Shown: in pieces, positions 54,023-63,726 of the stretch
Layout: each line of letters begins with the position of its first letter
How positions within the stretch are numbered: position 1 is the stretch's first letter
From: Lewinellaceae bacterium
GTDB taxonomy: Bacteria > Bacteroidota > Bacteroidia > Chitinophagales > Saprospiraceae
Direction: 5' to 3'
Length of the DNA stretch: 64,000 bases
NCBI GenBank assembly: GCA_020636225.1
Contig: JACJYI010000007.1
Span: 62,001-126,000 of the forward strand
Position numbers and translations under genes: made by a program
Notes under the pieces: model-generated
Told to the model about the DNA's origin: nothing
Database searches by the model: none
What the model saw: only the letters and a program-made list of their open reading frames with translations

Positions 54023-57000
54023 TTAATGTTGCCAGGGCAGGGTTACATCAAACGAACCAAATCCCTTGTTTGTCTTCTGTTTGGGTGAATACCAGAATCG
54101 AATTTTTGTATCAGAGTTCACTTCAACAGAGAGGCTTTGTGGCAACCGGATGGTGTTATACAGATCTTGACTTTCAGAAGTTGTAAATAGATCCTTCAAA
54201 CAAGGCGGCAATAATGAATATGGTTGTCCATGGGCATAGTCGGCTAGTGGCCCATGCCCCTGCTCCCCACAGCCGGTTTGCACATAATCAATATAGTTCA
54301 TTCTGTCAAACTGGACCTCCATCGCATTCGTCAATAATGGCAGATCTTCCTGCAAATACCAGGGAATGGTGTTGACCAATACCAACTGGTCGTACCGTTG
54401 ATTCTCACCATTTATTTCAACAGTTCCTGCTGAATCCTGCATGGCAAAGAATACACTTTCGCTATAATAGTCATTTATCTCCGCGCTGAAGAAAAGTACA
54501 TCAAACGTCAAATCAGCACTCAACACAAACTGACCCGGTGATCTATTGGCAATAAAATAGCGGTATGGAGCAAGCCATGTTGTAGAGGCATCATCCACAA
54601 CTTTCCAGTTGAAAAACGGGGGCAGGCCATTGTACCCATGGATTTCATAATCATCAAATCCTTCAAACCCGGACAGGCGGTAGGCCACTGGTTGGCCAGT
54701 CAGGATCGTGTCGAAAGACATTGAATTGACCATCGCCTGCATTTTCTCTGTCCACGTATCATGCAGGCTGGTTCTGAACGGAATGGAAAACAACACCCGT
54801 TCGGTCTTCAAGGTATCGTCAAAATCGGTATTGGCCATACACTTGACAAACCCATTCATCGAACCACCCGGCAATCCCTGAGGCCAGGATCCTACCACCG
54901 GATTGATGAGCTCACGTGATGTGCCATTTCCGGAAAATCCACCATTGCCTTCACCACCAAAGACAGGAGGTTCAGGAGGGTCATCCACTTTGAATCCCTG
55001 AAGGATATCCAATGTATATTGGGTTTCCGGCTCAGTCACCGACCAGTCCACCTCAAAATTAACCTGGTTGCTCTGGCAATCATAAAATACAGGTCCTTCG
55101 GTGATGACTTCCTCTCCTTGCTTCAGGCGATACATGCTACGCGCATTTACTGGTACTTTAGCAAACAAGTAGTATTGGCCCGATGCCAGTTTTACATAGG
55201 CATGCTTGGCATCGGCATCCCCAGGCAAGAAATATTGCTGTCCCTCATGAGGATAACTTTCTGCCACATTGTCCGGGAGAATGATATCTGGCAGTTCTCC
55301 GGTTGAGAAACTGCTGATCAGCGTGTCACGATCCTGTAGCTCACCATTCACCTCCACATACGCATACGCTTTGATCTGGTAATTAAAATCCGGACGTAAA
55401 AACTCCTTAAACTTGACGGCTATTTCCATTCCCCCTTCCTGCCTGGACCAACTGAATTTTTCATTTCCAGCGCTGGAAATAAAATCAATACGCTCGATCT
55501 TGATGAGGTATATGGATGTATCCTGACCCTCAACACGCTCTATGGGTGTATCCACCGGATAATTCATGTAGATCACCGGGCTGACGTTCACAGCGACATC
55601 CTGAGATCCATGAGCAGGATCCATATAATCAAAGACAACCAGATCCATTACATAGGCCGAAGAATCAGGATTGAGCAATTCACATTTTGTCCCGAATTCT
55701 ACATTGAAGCGAGTTGAACCTTTGATGATACCCAGTATATTGTAATTCGCCTTGACAATCCCCTGTGCCCATACGGGATTGGGCAACTGGGCACGCAATA
55801 AGATACCAGCTTGTATGTCGGCTATGGTGCCTTTTCGTTCCTTAAAAAGGAATTTGAACTTGTACCCCAGGTGAGCGGCCAGGTAGGCATACATCTGCCC
55901 CGTGGCATACCAACCATTGATGCCCGGCTTTTCGTAGTTATGCGCACACAATGCATCATACTGCATCATGGCCAGATCATACCCCACTGTCAGATTGGCG
56001 TAGAACGTAAAGATCCACACCTTGGTGGTATCGGCATTCAGGGTAAATTTCGACCCATGCATGAATCCGCCACCTTTGGCCATTTGGGAGTTGAGTGTAA
56101 ACGTTGGTGGTACATCAAAAAAGTCAGATAGCTCACCCTCCAATTCAGCTACTTTTGGAAGTCTGGAGCCGAGGCAGAAATAGGTAGTAAAAGTAGCGTC
56201 TATACCTGGCACGATACTGACCCGCATACCTCCAGGTTGGTTAGGCTCACCGACCCACAAATACCAATCTTTTGGGCCTATTTTAAATCGCACATCACTA
56301 AGCTTGCCAACATCCGAAGAATCAGCTATTCCTATCAACACATTTCCAAGAGACATGTAGGACTTGAAGTTGGCATCAAATGTATTTTCAGAGCTATCGT
56401 ATGATAAATTAAAAAATGCCCTGATTGGTCCTTCTGCACACATACCTTGATCCAATGGGTCGCCACCTGACTCATCATAGGTGGAAGGGGCATCAATATT
56501 CAAGGCAGCCATACATTGGAAATTGCCAAGAATGTTCAGTGTAAATCCCCCTGTTTCTTCAAAGATGTTCATGGCAAATGAGGCATTCCCATTCAATGCT
56601 TCCTCACTTTCTGCCGTCATGAATGCCATGGCCAGTTTCAATCCCCAGGAATGATTGAATGGCGTATAGGTAACCCCTGAAAGACTTAGCCCCAGTCCAC
56701 GATTCTTTATCATGTCGGTGGTCACCGAATCCTGAGACATAGCCGAAGACAATTGCACATTGTCATGTCCACTTGAAGCCATGTTGTACCAGAATCCTCC
56801 TCCAAAACCGTTCATTACCAGGGGTGGAAACAGGGGGATCCCACCCGGAATGGTGACCATCACATCCACCATGCCATACTTGTATCCTTCATTATGCTTA
56901 CCGAACATGCCCATGGCCTGTACAGCACCTTCAAATTTGGCAAACTTGACAGCTACAGCTCCCTGGAAACCTGTTCCATACTGGCTATCATTTTGATACT

Positions 57001-60000
57001 TGATCAATGAGCCTTTGATATAATCGACTCCCGTGCAGCTGCCTTCAATGGTGATCTGGTAGAAATTGAACTTTTCATATTTCCACTTGTGATGAATGGA
57101 GCTGGTGTCAATGTATCCCTGAATACCAAAATCAAAGGCCACCTTCAGGTCAACCCCACTGGTTGTCAGCCCCATGTCGGTCAGGAAAACCGCTTCAATG
57201 GCGCCCGGTTGGTTCGGGGCCTCCCGTAGTCCGATCCTGTCAAAATTGAGTTCAAATCCCAGGTAGTCAATTCCTTTTAATGGAAAGGACCAATATCCGA
57301 TGTTGCGGATCGCCTTTCCTTTATTGGACAGGATCACCTGATCAAAATGGATATCTTCAATGGCCAGGGGGTCGTCGCCATCCTTCTGGATATCCAGAGT
57401 TCCGTTGAGGGTAGCAATTACTTCAAATCCACTCCCTCTGTCGAACATGGAGATGGAGGTATTCGGGTACAAGGTTACATCTGCATAGATAGCTGGAGCC
57501 CTCAGGGCACTATTCACTTCCAGGTCAAACTGGAATCGTCCGTATGAATCCAAAAATGCCAGGTAACTGAAACAATCCATCGGCTTGATGGTATCCGACT
57601 CATTCTCTACCGATTTAAACAGAGGCACATGGAGGTATCCCTGCATATTCCCTTTGTGGAAACGGTTTTCCAGCACATGGATGGCCAATGTATCAATGGA
57701 GAAGCCCCATCCCGAACAGGAACCCTGATCCAAAGGCAACAGATTTCCGGCATTGATCTGTCCACTGGCCCCATAATCATCGAAGACAAAATGCTGTAGC
57801 CCCAAGGTGATGTTACCTGAGTCCTTCCTGGCCATATCCTGGGGCAAGGTCACATTCAATTCTTCAAAATATACCCCTTGCCAGGTGGTCTCACCCAGCA
57901 TCGGATGACTGTATCCATCCGGGTAAATGATGCCTTCCGGGTTCAAGGCGTCACTGAAATCCAGCCAAACATTGTCCAACCGAAATTTGTACTCTTCTTT
58001 TTTGGTGACCGCAAAAGGGTCCACATCAATCTGGACAAGAATATCTGACCAGGAATCGAAATCACCTACAATGGATGCGGTGACATAACCGTCACTCAGT
58101 GGCTCCAATGTGACTGAATCCAGGGGGGTCAAATACTCCCGACAAAACTCGATGTTGGCTTCAACAGAAAGCCCTTCAAAACCCGTGCAACCCCAATTGA
58201 TAAATGTTTGGCCATTCTCTCCGACCAGGGTCAGCCGCATGGCTTTGCCCAATGGAATGGGGGGTGAATTGTTCAGGAGCGTTATTTTTCCGGGCACTTC
58301 AAGCCCCCCCGGATTGAATGCAATGTCTTCCGCACCAAAGAGGACACGTTTCCCGGATTGCACCTCCAGAATAAACCAGGCATCCAGAGTGGCTCCCTGA
58401 GGGTTGACGACAATGGAATCCAGATAGATGGTATAGGTCAGACTGCCGATCTCCCGATTCAATTCCAGAGGCTGGCCAAAAACTTCACTTCCGCCTGAGA
58501 CAGGCATGATTTCAGCCTTGAGTCCCGTCTTTTTCAGTTGGTTTATCTTATCGTCTATATCGTCACCTGATACAGACGCATAGGGCCTGGCTTGCTCAAA
58601 TAAGTTATCTACCCAATCCGGGGCTGCACTACACCCGACTCCGGAGGGGAAGCTGGTCTGCAAGACTTCCGGTTGGAATGGTCTATGCAGGACTCGTTCC
58701 AATGGAGAACTTGAACGGGGCTCCCGGAAGGCAGAAACAACATACTTTCCAAAACGCAATTGAAAATCTTCAACCAATTTGGCGTACACCAGGTTTTTTA
58801 CAAAAAGCTTGAGTTTCTGGGCAGTACCGATATGTTCGGCCAACTCAGCTGAATCCATGGACATGATATACGGCTGAATGAACGCTTGAAAAGGCGCCAA
58901 TGCATCATCCTGGTTGGTTTGAAGCAGCTGAATGATGGAGTCCAGCAAATGCTCCATGTTCAGGAGAGTGTGCAGGTATTTGTCGCAATGGTACAGATCA
59001 AAATGGTGTTGTTCCAGTGCCATAATCTGTTCATCCCTGCCGGAAAAGTTGCTGTACTTCTGAGGCTCGCGTACAAAATGCTGATGCAACCCCTCCTGGA
59101 AATACTCCCCGTTCTGACCAAACAGGAAAACGGTGTCCAGGCCTTTGGCGACGACAATATCCTCCATGTCATCCCGGATATTCCCGCAATTACCCCGATA
59201 TACCCCAATCAGGCTGTCATTGAGCCAGTCGAACTGTTCGATGCTCCAAATGATTGCTGAATCCACTTGGGTTTCATGGGCACTCCAGAATTTTACTCCT
59301 TCATCAGTAGGATTCCCTCCGGATGGAATCAACCAGTAATAGGGAGGGCTGGCCTGAGGGTTACATGGATTACCCAGTGAATCCACTCCAGCCTGGCTGC
59401 ATCCGTTGGGATTGTAAATGGTTCCAGTTTCCACATGGATTCCATTGGCATTAAATCCATTCGGATCAAAATTAGGATTAAAGGGCATCCCCTCCTCCCA
59501 ACCGGGGTATGGCGGAATCTTCTGATACAACCCACTTGAATCAAAACCAAATGAATTCAACCCGGTAATGGGATCAAAGGCATAGGGATCAGGTGAAGGT
59601 GGGATGCAACTGAAGGTTGCCGGTGCCGGTTGGACCATCAAATTCTGCATCCTGGTTCTGGCGTTTGCATCATTTTTGACCTTGATGTCTCCTGATTCGA
59701 CTATGAAATCAGTGTTCACCAAAATGGATGAAAACTCGACACCTACACGCTTATTTCCAAAAGGAACGGCCATGGTCCCGGTGCCATTGTACACACCATT
59801 CCCTTGATGGAAACGGGTTTTGACAATAACCGGAAACCCGTACGCCAGAATCACATCGTTTACCTGGAGACCCGTGTACGGGCTGCCGCTGACCACTGCG
59901 GTGTCAGGAGTGGTACCACAAAAGATGTCCTGAAAGGTCGTATCCCCCAGTGTTTGAATGGTGACATCCGGAGGCATGTTCTCACAGAAGTCGTCAATGT

Positions 60001-60934
60001 CAAAGCGGGAGCTACCGAACGAAGCTTGAACGGAGATGTCATAATAGGTCCCGGATTGCAGCGGAATCATCCGTACATGTGAACTGTCTTGCCAGGTTAT
60101 CTCCGTCCATTGGTCACTTCCCTGAACTCTGTACCGTGCTCTGTACCAGGGGCCATTGGCATAAAACCCGGGTGCAGGTCCACTGACTGTAACCGTGACA
60201 CCATCTTCGGTGATATCGGATACAGCAAAGGAATAGGAAAGACTTGAGCAATCCACTGACCGACTTCCGTCATCCAGATCCGGTATCGGAACGTGAACCC
60301 AATCCGAGTATAACAATACACCATTTTGATACCGGCACAACTTCCGAATCACCATGGATTGGAGTGCTTTGATTCTGTCCCGCTCAAAGCTGTAGGTGGA
60401 TGTTGGATCACAATCAATCAATGCGGTTTGGGCGGTCTCATGCTCTCCGGTCAGTTTGATCTGAAATCCTTCAGCATGTTGTGGAGCAGGGTCATGCCAG
60501 TTCAACTGGATTAAATCTTCATCAATAACATCCCAATAAATACCAGAGGGTCGTTCACACTCCGGCCAAAAGGAAAAGGGGACAGATTGATAGACAGGAT
60601 TGCCGGTCAATGCTGAAACAAGGACAAATGTGTATTGATCTCCTCCGGGAAAGATGGCTGAAGGATGCGGAATTTGGACGGAGGTCACGGGCCAGGACAT
60701 CCATTTGGTCCAGAGTACTTTTTTCTCATCATCCAAGATATGGATAATGGCTGCAGATTCCGAGATATGCAGATTGGGCAAATTCAACACCAGTACATCC
60801 TGATCGACCAGATAGGTGGGTGAGCTGACCGGGTCAACGAACGCACAGGACGACAGTGATTCTGCCATCGCTGTATGGAGGGGGAATAGGGTCAAGACAA
60901 CCAACAAGGCTTTCCATGGGTGTAGAAAACTCAT
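54023..60934 (-). CDS. Giant secreted protein (2303 residues), unknown function
   Basis: The start at 60934 (MSFLHPWKALLVVLTLFPLH) provides a signal peptide ending HTAMA. Early modules resemble fibronectin type III (SGIYWDVIDEDLIQLNWHDP). The long middle is beta-rich, with GLQVNDVILAYGFPVIVKTRF, GRDEQIMALEQHHFDLYHCD and many segments reminiscent of large surface proteins. Near residue ~1800 lies a Big_5-type Ig fold (DPAHGSQDVAVNVSPVIYMN). No sorting domain or catalytic site was found. It is the first gene of the cassette ending with the EndoU toxin. I recall similar giants in other Bacteroidota but could not check. Confidence 0.75.
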   Translation of the reverse strand: MSFLHPWKALLVVLTLFPLHTAMAESLSSCAFVDPVSSPTYLVDQDVLVLNLPNLHISESAAIIHILDDEKKVLWTKWMSWPVTSVQIPHPSAIFPGGDQYTFVLVSALTGNPVYQSVPFSFWPECERPSGIYWDVIDEDLIQLNWHDPAPQHAEGFQIKLTGEHETAQTALIDCDPTSTYSFERDRIKALQSMVIRKLCRYQNGVLLYSDWVHVPIPDLDDGSRSVDCSSLSYSFAVSDITEDGVTVTVSGPAPGFYANGPWYRARYRVQGSDQWTEITWQDSSHVRMIPLQSGTYYDISVQASFGSSRFDIDDFCENMPPDVTIQTLGDTTFQDIFCGTTPDTAVVSGSPYTGLQVNDVILAYGFPVIVKTRFHQGNGVYNGTGTMAVPFGNKRVGVEFSSILVNTDFIVESGDIKVKNDANARTRMQNLMVQPAPATFSCIPPSPDPYAFDPITGLNSFGFDSSGLYQKIPPYPGWEEGMPFNPNFDPNGFNANGIHVETGTIYNPNGCSQAGVDSLGNPCNPQASPPYYWLIPSGGNPTDEGVKFWSAHETQVDSAIIWSIEQFDWLNDSLIGVYRGNCGNIRDDMEDIVVAKGLDTVFLFGQNGEYFQEGLHQHFVREPQKYSNFSGRDEQIMALEQHHFDLYHCDKYLHTLLNMEHLLDSIIQLLQTNQDDALAPFQAFIQPYIMSMDSAELAEHIGTAQKLKLFVKNLVYAKLVEDFQLRFGKYVVSAFREPRSSSPLERVLHRPFQPEVLQTSFPSGVGCSAAPDWVDNLFEQARPYASVSGDDIDDKINQLKKTGLKAEIMPVSGGSEVFGQPLELNREIGSLTYTIYLDSIVVNPQGATLDAWFILEVQSGKRVLFGAEDIAFNPGGLEVPGKITLLNNSPPIPLGKAMRLTLVGENGQTFINWGCTGFEGLSVEANIEFCREYLTPLDSVTLEPLSDGYVTASIVGDFDSWSDILVQIDVDPFAVTKKEEYKFRLDNVWLDFSDALNPEGIIYPDGYSHPMLGETTWQGVYFEELNVTLPQDMARKDSGNITLGLQHFVFDDYGASGQINAGNLLPLDQGSCSGWGFSIDTLAIHVLENRFHKGNMQGYLHVPLFKSVENESDTIKPMDCFSYLAFLDSYGRFQFDLEVNSALRAPAIYADVTLYPNTSISMFDRGSGFEVIATLNGTLDIQKDGDDPLAIEDIHFDQVILSNKGKAIRNIGYWSFPLKGIDYLGFELNFDRIGLREAPNQPGAIEAVFLTDMGLTTSGVDLKVAFDFGIQGYIDTSSIHHKWKYEKFNFYQITIEGSCTGVDYIKGSLIKYQNDSQYGTGFQGAVAVKFAKFEGAVQAMGMFGKHNEGYKYGMVDVMVTIPGGIPLFPPLVMNGFGGGFWYNMASSGHDNVQLSSAMSQDSVTTDMIKNRGLGLSLSGVTYTPFNHSWGLKLAMAFMTAESEEALNGNASFAMNIFEETGGFTLNILGNFQCMAALNIDAPSTYDESGGDPLDQGMCAEGPIRAFFNLSYDSSENTFDANFKSYMSLGNVLIGIADSSDVGKLSDVRFKIGPKDWYLWVGEPNQPGGMRVSIVPGIDATFTTYFCLGSRLPKVAELEGELSDFFDVPPTFTLNSQMAKGGGFMHGSKFTLNADTTKVWIFTFYANLTVGYDLAMMQYDALCAHNYEKPGINGWYATGQMYAYLAAHLGYKFKFLFKERKGTIADIQAGILLRAQLPNPVWAQGIVKANYNILGIIKGSTRFNVEFGTKCELLNPDSSAYVMDLVVFDYMDPAHGSQDVAVNVSPVIYMNYPVDTPIERVEGQDTSIYLIKIERIDFISSAGNEKFSWSRQEGGMEIAVKFKEFLRPDFNYQIKAYAYVEVNGELQDRDTLISSFSTGELPDIILPDNVAESYPHEGQQYFLPGDADAKHAYVKLASGQYYLFAKVPVNARSMYRLKQGEEVITEGPVFYDCQSNQVNFEVDWSVTEPETQYTLDILQGFKVDDPPEPPVFGGEGNGGFSGNGTSRELINPVVGSWPQGLPGGSMNGFVKCMANTDFDDTLKTERVLFSIPFRTSLHDTWTEKMQAMVNSMSFDTILTGQPVAYRLSGFEGFDDYEIHGYNGLPPFFNWKVVDDASTTWLAPYRYFIANRSPGQFVLSADLTFDVLFFSAEINDYYSESVFFAMQDSAGTVEINGENQRYDQLVLVNTIPWYLQEDLPLLTNAMEVQFDRMNYIDYVQTGCGEQGHGPLADYAHGQPYSLLPPCLKDLFTTSESQDLYNTIRLPQSLSVEVNSDTKIRFWYSPKQKTNKGFGSFDVTLPWQH

Positions 60935-61384
60935 CTGCAAACTGTTGAAATGATAATACAATCCTATATCGACATGACCGATAAATCCCTTGAGGACAAG
61001 AGTTCAATCAGTCATTCCTGTATTTCTGGAATGACGTTTGTGGCACCAGAAACAAATTTGCCTCTTTCGGCAAGGTTCATTTCAAAATAAATCTGTCGGT
61101 TGCGAAGTAAATATAGAATTTGAATTGAATATGTAGTACATGTTCACAATAAAAACACAAAAGTTAATACTGACATTACACATATGTGCAAAACGCGAAT
61201 CCCGGGTAGATGACCGGACAATGAATCGGCTATAACAGGGTATGAGTGGCCGATCAATTCAATGGTATCCCATCGAAAATGCATACACATCAGGTGACAA
61301 ACCAATTAATAACGCCTAATGAGGGAATTCTAAACTTGTACAATATGGCGAAATCGGTCAATGTAGTGCCCAGAGAATACGAAA
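60935..61384. other. Intergenic region upstream of the giant gene, no gene seen
   Basis: About 450 bp, AT-rich at 61080-61200, likely to carry the cassette promoter. A small inverted repeat (GTCATTCC, 61011-61018; GGAATGAC, 61028-61035) is the only structure noted. Confidence 0.4.
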
Positions 61385-61410
61385 CACCATGTTTACACTA
61401 TGCTTACACC
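61384..61410. promoter_or_regulatory. Candidate integrase arm-type sites, right end
   Basis: ACACCAT, GTTTACACTAT and GCTTACACC repeat the motif seen before the integrase gene (37943-37964). They lie 50 bp inside the right attachment repeat. Confidence 0.5.
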
Positions 61411-61449
61411 GGAAAAGAAAAAAGGAGTTGCAATTTCTCGCAACTCCTT
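61411..61449 (-). terminator. Terminator now serving the tRNA-Val/tRNA-Pro transcript
   Basis: AAGGAGTTGC (61422-61431) pairs with GCAACTCCTT (61440-61449) around an 8-nt loop, followed on the minus strand by a TTTTTTCTTTTCC run. It is inside the island, 11 bp past the tRNA 3' repeat, so the element brought its own terminator that replaces the displaced one at 37734-37762. Confidence 0.82.
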
Positions 61450-61459
61450 GATAATCAGA

Positions 61460-61505
61460 TGTCGGGGTGACAGGATTTGAACCTGCGACCACACGCCCCC
61501 CAGAC
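61460..61505 (-). repeat. attR: right 46-bp attachment repeat within tRNA-Pro
   Basis: Identical over 46 bases to 37772-37817. It covers the 3' part of the intact tRNA-Pro, so integration leaves the tRNA functional. Confidence 0.9.
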
Positions 61506-61535
61506 GTGTACTCTACCGGGCTGAGCTACACCCCG
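61462..61535 (-). tRNA. tRNA-Pro (anticodon GGG)
   Basis: A complete 74-nt cloverleaf on the minus strand: 7-bp acceptor CGGGGTG/CACCCCG, D-arm GCTCAGCCCGGTAGAGT, anticodon stem CACGT/GCGTG with loop CTGGGGG (anticodon GGG), and T-arm with GGTTCAAATCC. The 3' end reads A then CA, so CCA is not encoded. Its 3' part is the island's integration target. It lies 12 nt beyond tRNA-Val and is probably co-transcribed with it. Confidence 0.93.
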
Positions 61536-61547
61536 AACGACGTGCTG

Positions 61548-61625
61548 TGGTGGGTGTTACAGGATTCGAACCTGTGACCTCTACCCTGTCAAGGTAGCGC
61601 TCTAAACCAACTGAGCTAAACACCC
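61548..61625 (-). tRNA. tRNA-Val (anticodon GAC), CCA encoded
   Basis: Acceptor GGGTGTT/AACACCC, D-arm GCTCAGTTGGTTTAGAGC, anticodon stem CTACC/GGTAG with loop TTGACAG (anticodon GAC, Val), and T-arm with GGTTCGAATCC. The 3' end continues ACCA (61551-61548), so CCA is in the gene. It belongs to the flanking chromosome just outside the island. Confidence 0.93.
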
Positions 61626-61672
61626 GTTTTCCCTGGCCATCTCCATCGAGATGGCTGAACAGGGACGCAAAA

Positions 61673-63529
61673 TTAATCGATTTTCCCGGAAAACAATATA
61701 CCCCTGGCCGCAGAAATTCCATCTTTTCCCTGCCACCGGAGGAAACAGGTGCCCGGTACCGGATCGGCAATCCACCAATCCATCTGATTTCCAGCCACTA
61801 AGTTCACCGACACCCGTTCGATCTCTCTTCCCGTAACATCGAGCAGGATCAGCTCACCGTCCAGGTCACGACCGGCCCGAATGGTCATCCGGTCAGCGAC
61901 CGGGTTGGGGAAGATGGACATGCCGGTCCGGTCCGTCCAGGTCAGGCCGGACAACTGGACCTCTATTGTGTTGGACAGGCGCGGACAATCATCCGTACCC
62001 CGGGCGATCACATAGTAGGTGCCGGAATAGCCCGCCAGCCACCAGGGCTCAGTCGTTGTCCCGATCAAGGTATCCGCCAGATACCAGTCGTAGGTCAGGT
62101 ATCCCTCATCTGCCAACAGGGTATCCCCCTGCAGCGTCATCCCAAACGGCACCTGGTCCGGTGGCACCACCTCCGCGTCCAGCTCCAGTGTACATCCGTT
62201 GCAATCCGTCACCACGATCGAATAAGGCCCCGCACAAAGGTCCGTCAATCCTGGCCAGGGATCGTTGGGTGGATTGCCACCGCCGGTGATCTGGTACGAA
62301 AACGGCGCACACCCGCCGTTGAGCTCCAACAGGATCTCCCCGTCGCAGGTATCCGGACAGGACACAAACCCACCGATGGCCTGCCCCGCCAGGCTACACG
62401 GCGTAGTGATCCGGTAGATGATCCCGGTGCCGATGCCGGCTACATACAGTTCGCCATCCTCATCCTCCCCGAAGGCCACATACTCCTGGTTGCCCAGGTT
62501 GGCCAGCTGGGTGTTGATCCAGCCGCCCTGGCCGTCCGGTTCGAGCGACCAGAAGATCCCGGTGCAATAATCCGTATAGATATACTTGCCGTACAAGGTT
62601 GGGTGTTTGCTGCCCCGGTAAACATACCCTCCGGTGATCGAACAGCCGATGGCATTGGTGTTCTGGTAGACATGCACAGGAGGCACATAGCTGTTGGCCG
62701 GTCCACATCCGCTGGTATTGAAGGGCACAAATCCTTCATAGCATCGCCAGCCGTAATTCAGTCCACCCGGCGAGCCGGCGGGTTCCATGTCCACTTCCTC
62801 CCATTGATCCTGTCCGACATCGCCGATCCATAGATCGCCCGTCATCCGGTCGAAACTGATGCGCCACGGATTGCGCAGGCCCAGTGACCAGATCTCCGGC
62901 AGGGTTTCCGCTGATCCGGCAAAGGGGTTGTCGGTTGGAATGGCATAGGGCGTGCCCCCATCCACATCCAGTCGCAGCATCTTTCCCAGGAACTCCTTCG
63001 GATTCTGGGATCGGTTGCCCGGGTCGCCCCCACTGCCCCCATCACCCAGGCCGACATACAGGTAGCCGTCGGGGCCAAAGGCCAGGTCGCCGGCATTGTG
63101 GTTGCTGAACGGTTGGTCGACCACAAGCAGGACCAGTTCGGACATGGGGTCCGCCTGGTCGGGATCGGCTGTCGATCGGGTGAATCGCGAGATCCGGGTA
63201 TCCCCGTCATTGCCGGTATAGTTCACAAAGAAATGCCCGTTGCTGGCATAATCTGGATGGAAAGCCAGTCCAAGCAATCCCCGCTCATTGGCACCCGAAT
63301 TCACGATCGGGTCAATATCCAGGAATGGCGTGGCCAGAACATTGCCCTGCAGATCGGATATCCGGATCCGCCCGCCCTTTTCCACGATATACAAACGGTC
63401 ATCACCGGCATGCTTGATATCTACCGGAAGCGAAAATCCGTTCGCCACAGGTTCCAGCAGAATGTCCTGTGCGAGACCGGTGTGGAGGAACAAACAGATG
63501 ATCGGAAAGAGCAGAATGAATTTGGGCAT
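61673..63529 (-). CDS. T9SS-exported PQQ-type sugar dehydrogenase with SprB-like repeat
   Basis: The start at 63529 (MPKFILLFPIICLFLH) gives a signal peptide ending TGLAQ. Residues ~25-390 form the beta-propeller of soluble aldose/glucose dehydrogenases: RGLLGLAFHPDY, NHNAGDLAFGPDGYLYVGLG, DVGQDQWEEVD, LNYGWRCYEG. Then comes a ~60-residue SprB-type module (CDGEILLELNGGCAPFSY, AGPYSIVVTDCNGC) and a type A sorting domain (MSIFPNPVADRMTI). It would oxidise sugars extracellularly with PQQ. No PQQ synthesis genes are in the window. The stop codon is 48 bp before tRNA-Val. Confidence 0.9.
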   Translation of the reverse strand: MPKFILLFPIICLFLHTGLAQDILLEPVANGFSLPVDIKHAGDDRLYIVEKGGRIRISDLQGNVLATPFLDIDPIVNSGANERGLLGLAFHPDYASNGHFFVNYTGNDGDTRISRFTRSTADPDQADPMSELVLLVVDQPFSNHNAGDLAFGPDGYLYVGLGDGGSGGDPGNRSQNPKEFLGKMLRLDVDGGTPYAIPTDNPFAGSAETLPEIWSLGLRNPWRISFDRMTGDLWIGDVGQDQWEEVDMEPAGSPGGLNYGWRCYEGFVPFNTSGCGPANSYVPPVHVYQNTNAIGCSITGGYVYRGSKHPTLYGKYIYTDYCTGIFWSLEPDGQGGWINTQLANLGNQEYVAFGEDEDGELYVAGIGTGIIYRITTPCSLAGQAIGGFVSCPDTCDGEILLELNGGCAPFSYQITGGGNPPNDPWPGLTDLCAGPYSIVVTDCNGCTLELDAEVVPPDQVPFGMTLQGDTLLADEGYLTYDWYLADTLIGTTTEPWWLAGYSGTYYVIARGTDDCPRLSNTIEVQLSGLTWTDRTGMSIFPNPVADRMTIRAGRDLDGELILLDVTGREIERVSVNLVAGNQMDWWIADPVPGTCFLRWQGKDGISAARGILFSGKID

Positions 63530-63676
63530 GGTAACAAGGTTTGAACAAGTATAGCAAATTTTCCCAGCCTGTTTGCTCCAGGGGGCCAATTCCTGTTCAG
63601 GGGAATGGTGTTTCTGACAGGTTTGTCTTTGTCCGACAGTTCTCTCCTTTTTCTGGGTGCTTCGGTTCGGATGAAC

Positions 63677-63684
63677 TATTTTTG
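63677..63684 (+). promoter_or_regulatory. Candidate -7 promoter element
   Basis: TATTTTTG fits TAnnTTTG and lies 42 bp before the ATG at 63727. This spacing supports 63727 over an in-frame ATG at 63700, which would leave almost no leader. Confidence 0.45.
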
Positions 63685-63726
63685 TTGTTCTACACTTTCA
63701 TGTCTTTGATCAAGAACCAGGTGCTC

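Larger units (their letters stand above)
37772..61505. mobile_element. 23.7-kb integrative island in tRNA-Pro(GGG)
   Basis: Bounded by 46-bp direct repeats (37772-37817 and 61460-61505), with a tyrosine recombinase starting about 160 bp inside the left end and an excisionase-like gene at 43325. The cargo is CBASS defence, secreted proteins and an EndoU toxin with a probable immunity gene. Base composition changes inside, and parts (47-51 kb) are clearly AT-rich against the backbone. No conjugation, replication or phage structural genes are seen, so it is best called an integrative, possibly mobilisable, element. The intact tRNA lies at the right end. Confidence 0.88.

Noticed and set aside
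37772..61505. Prophage or conjugative transposon
   Set aside because: No capsid, tail, terminase, lysis, relaxase or Tra genes were seen; only an integrase, an excisionase-like gene and cargo.
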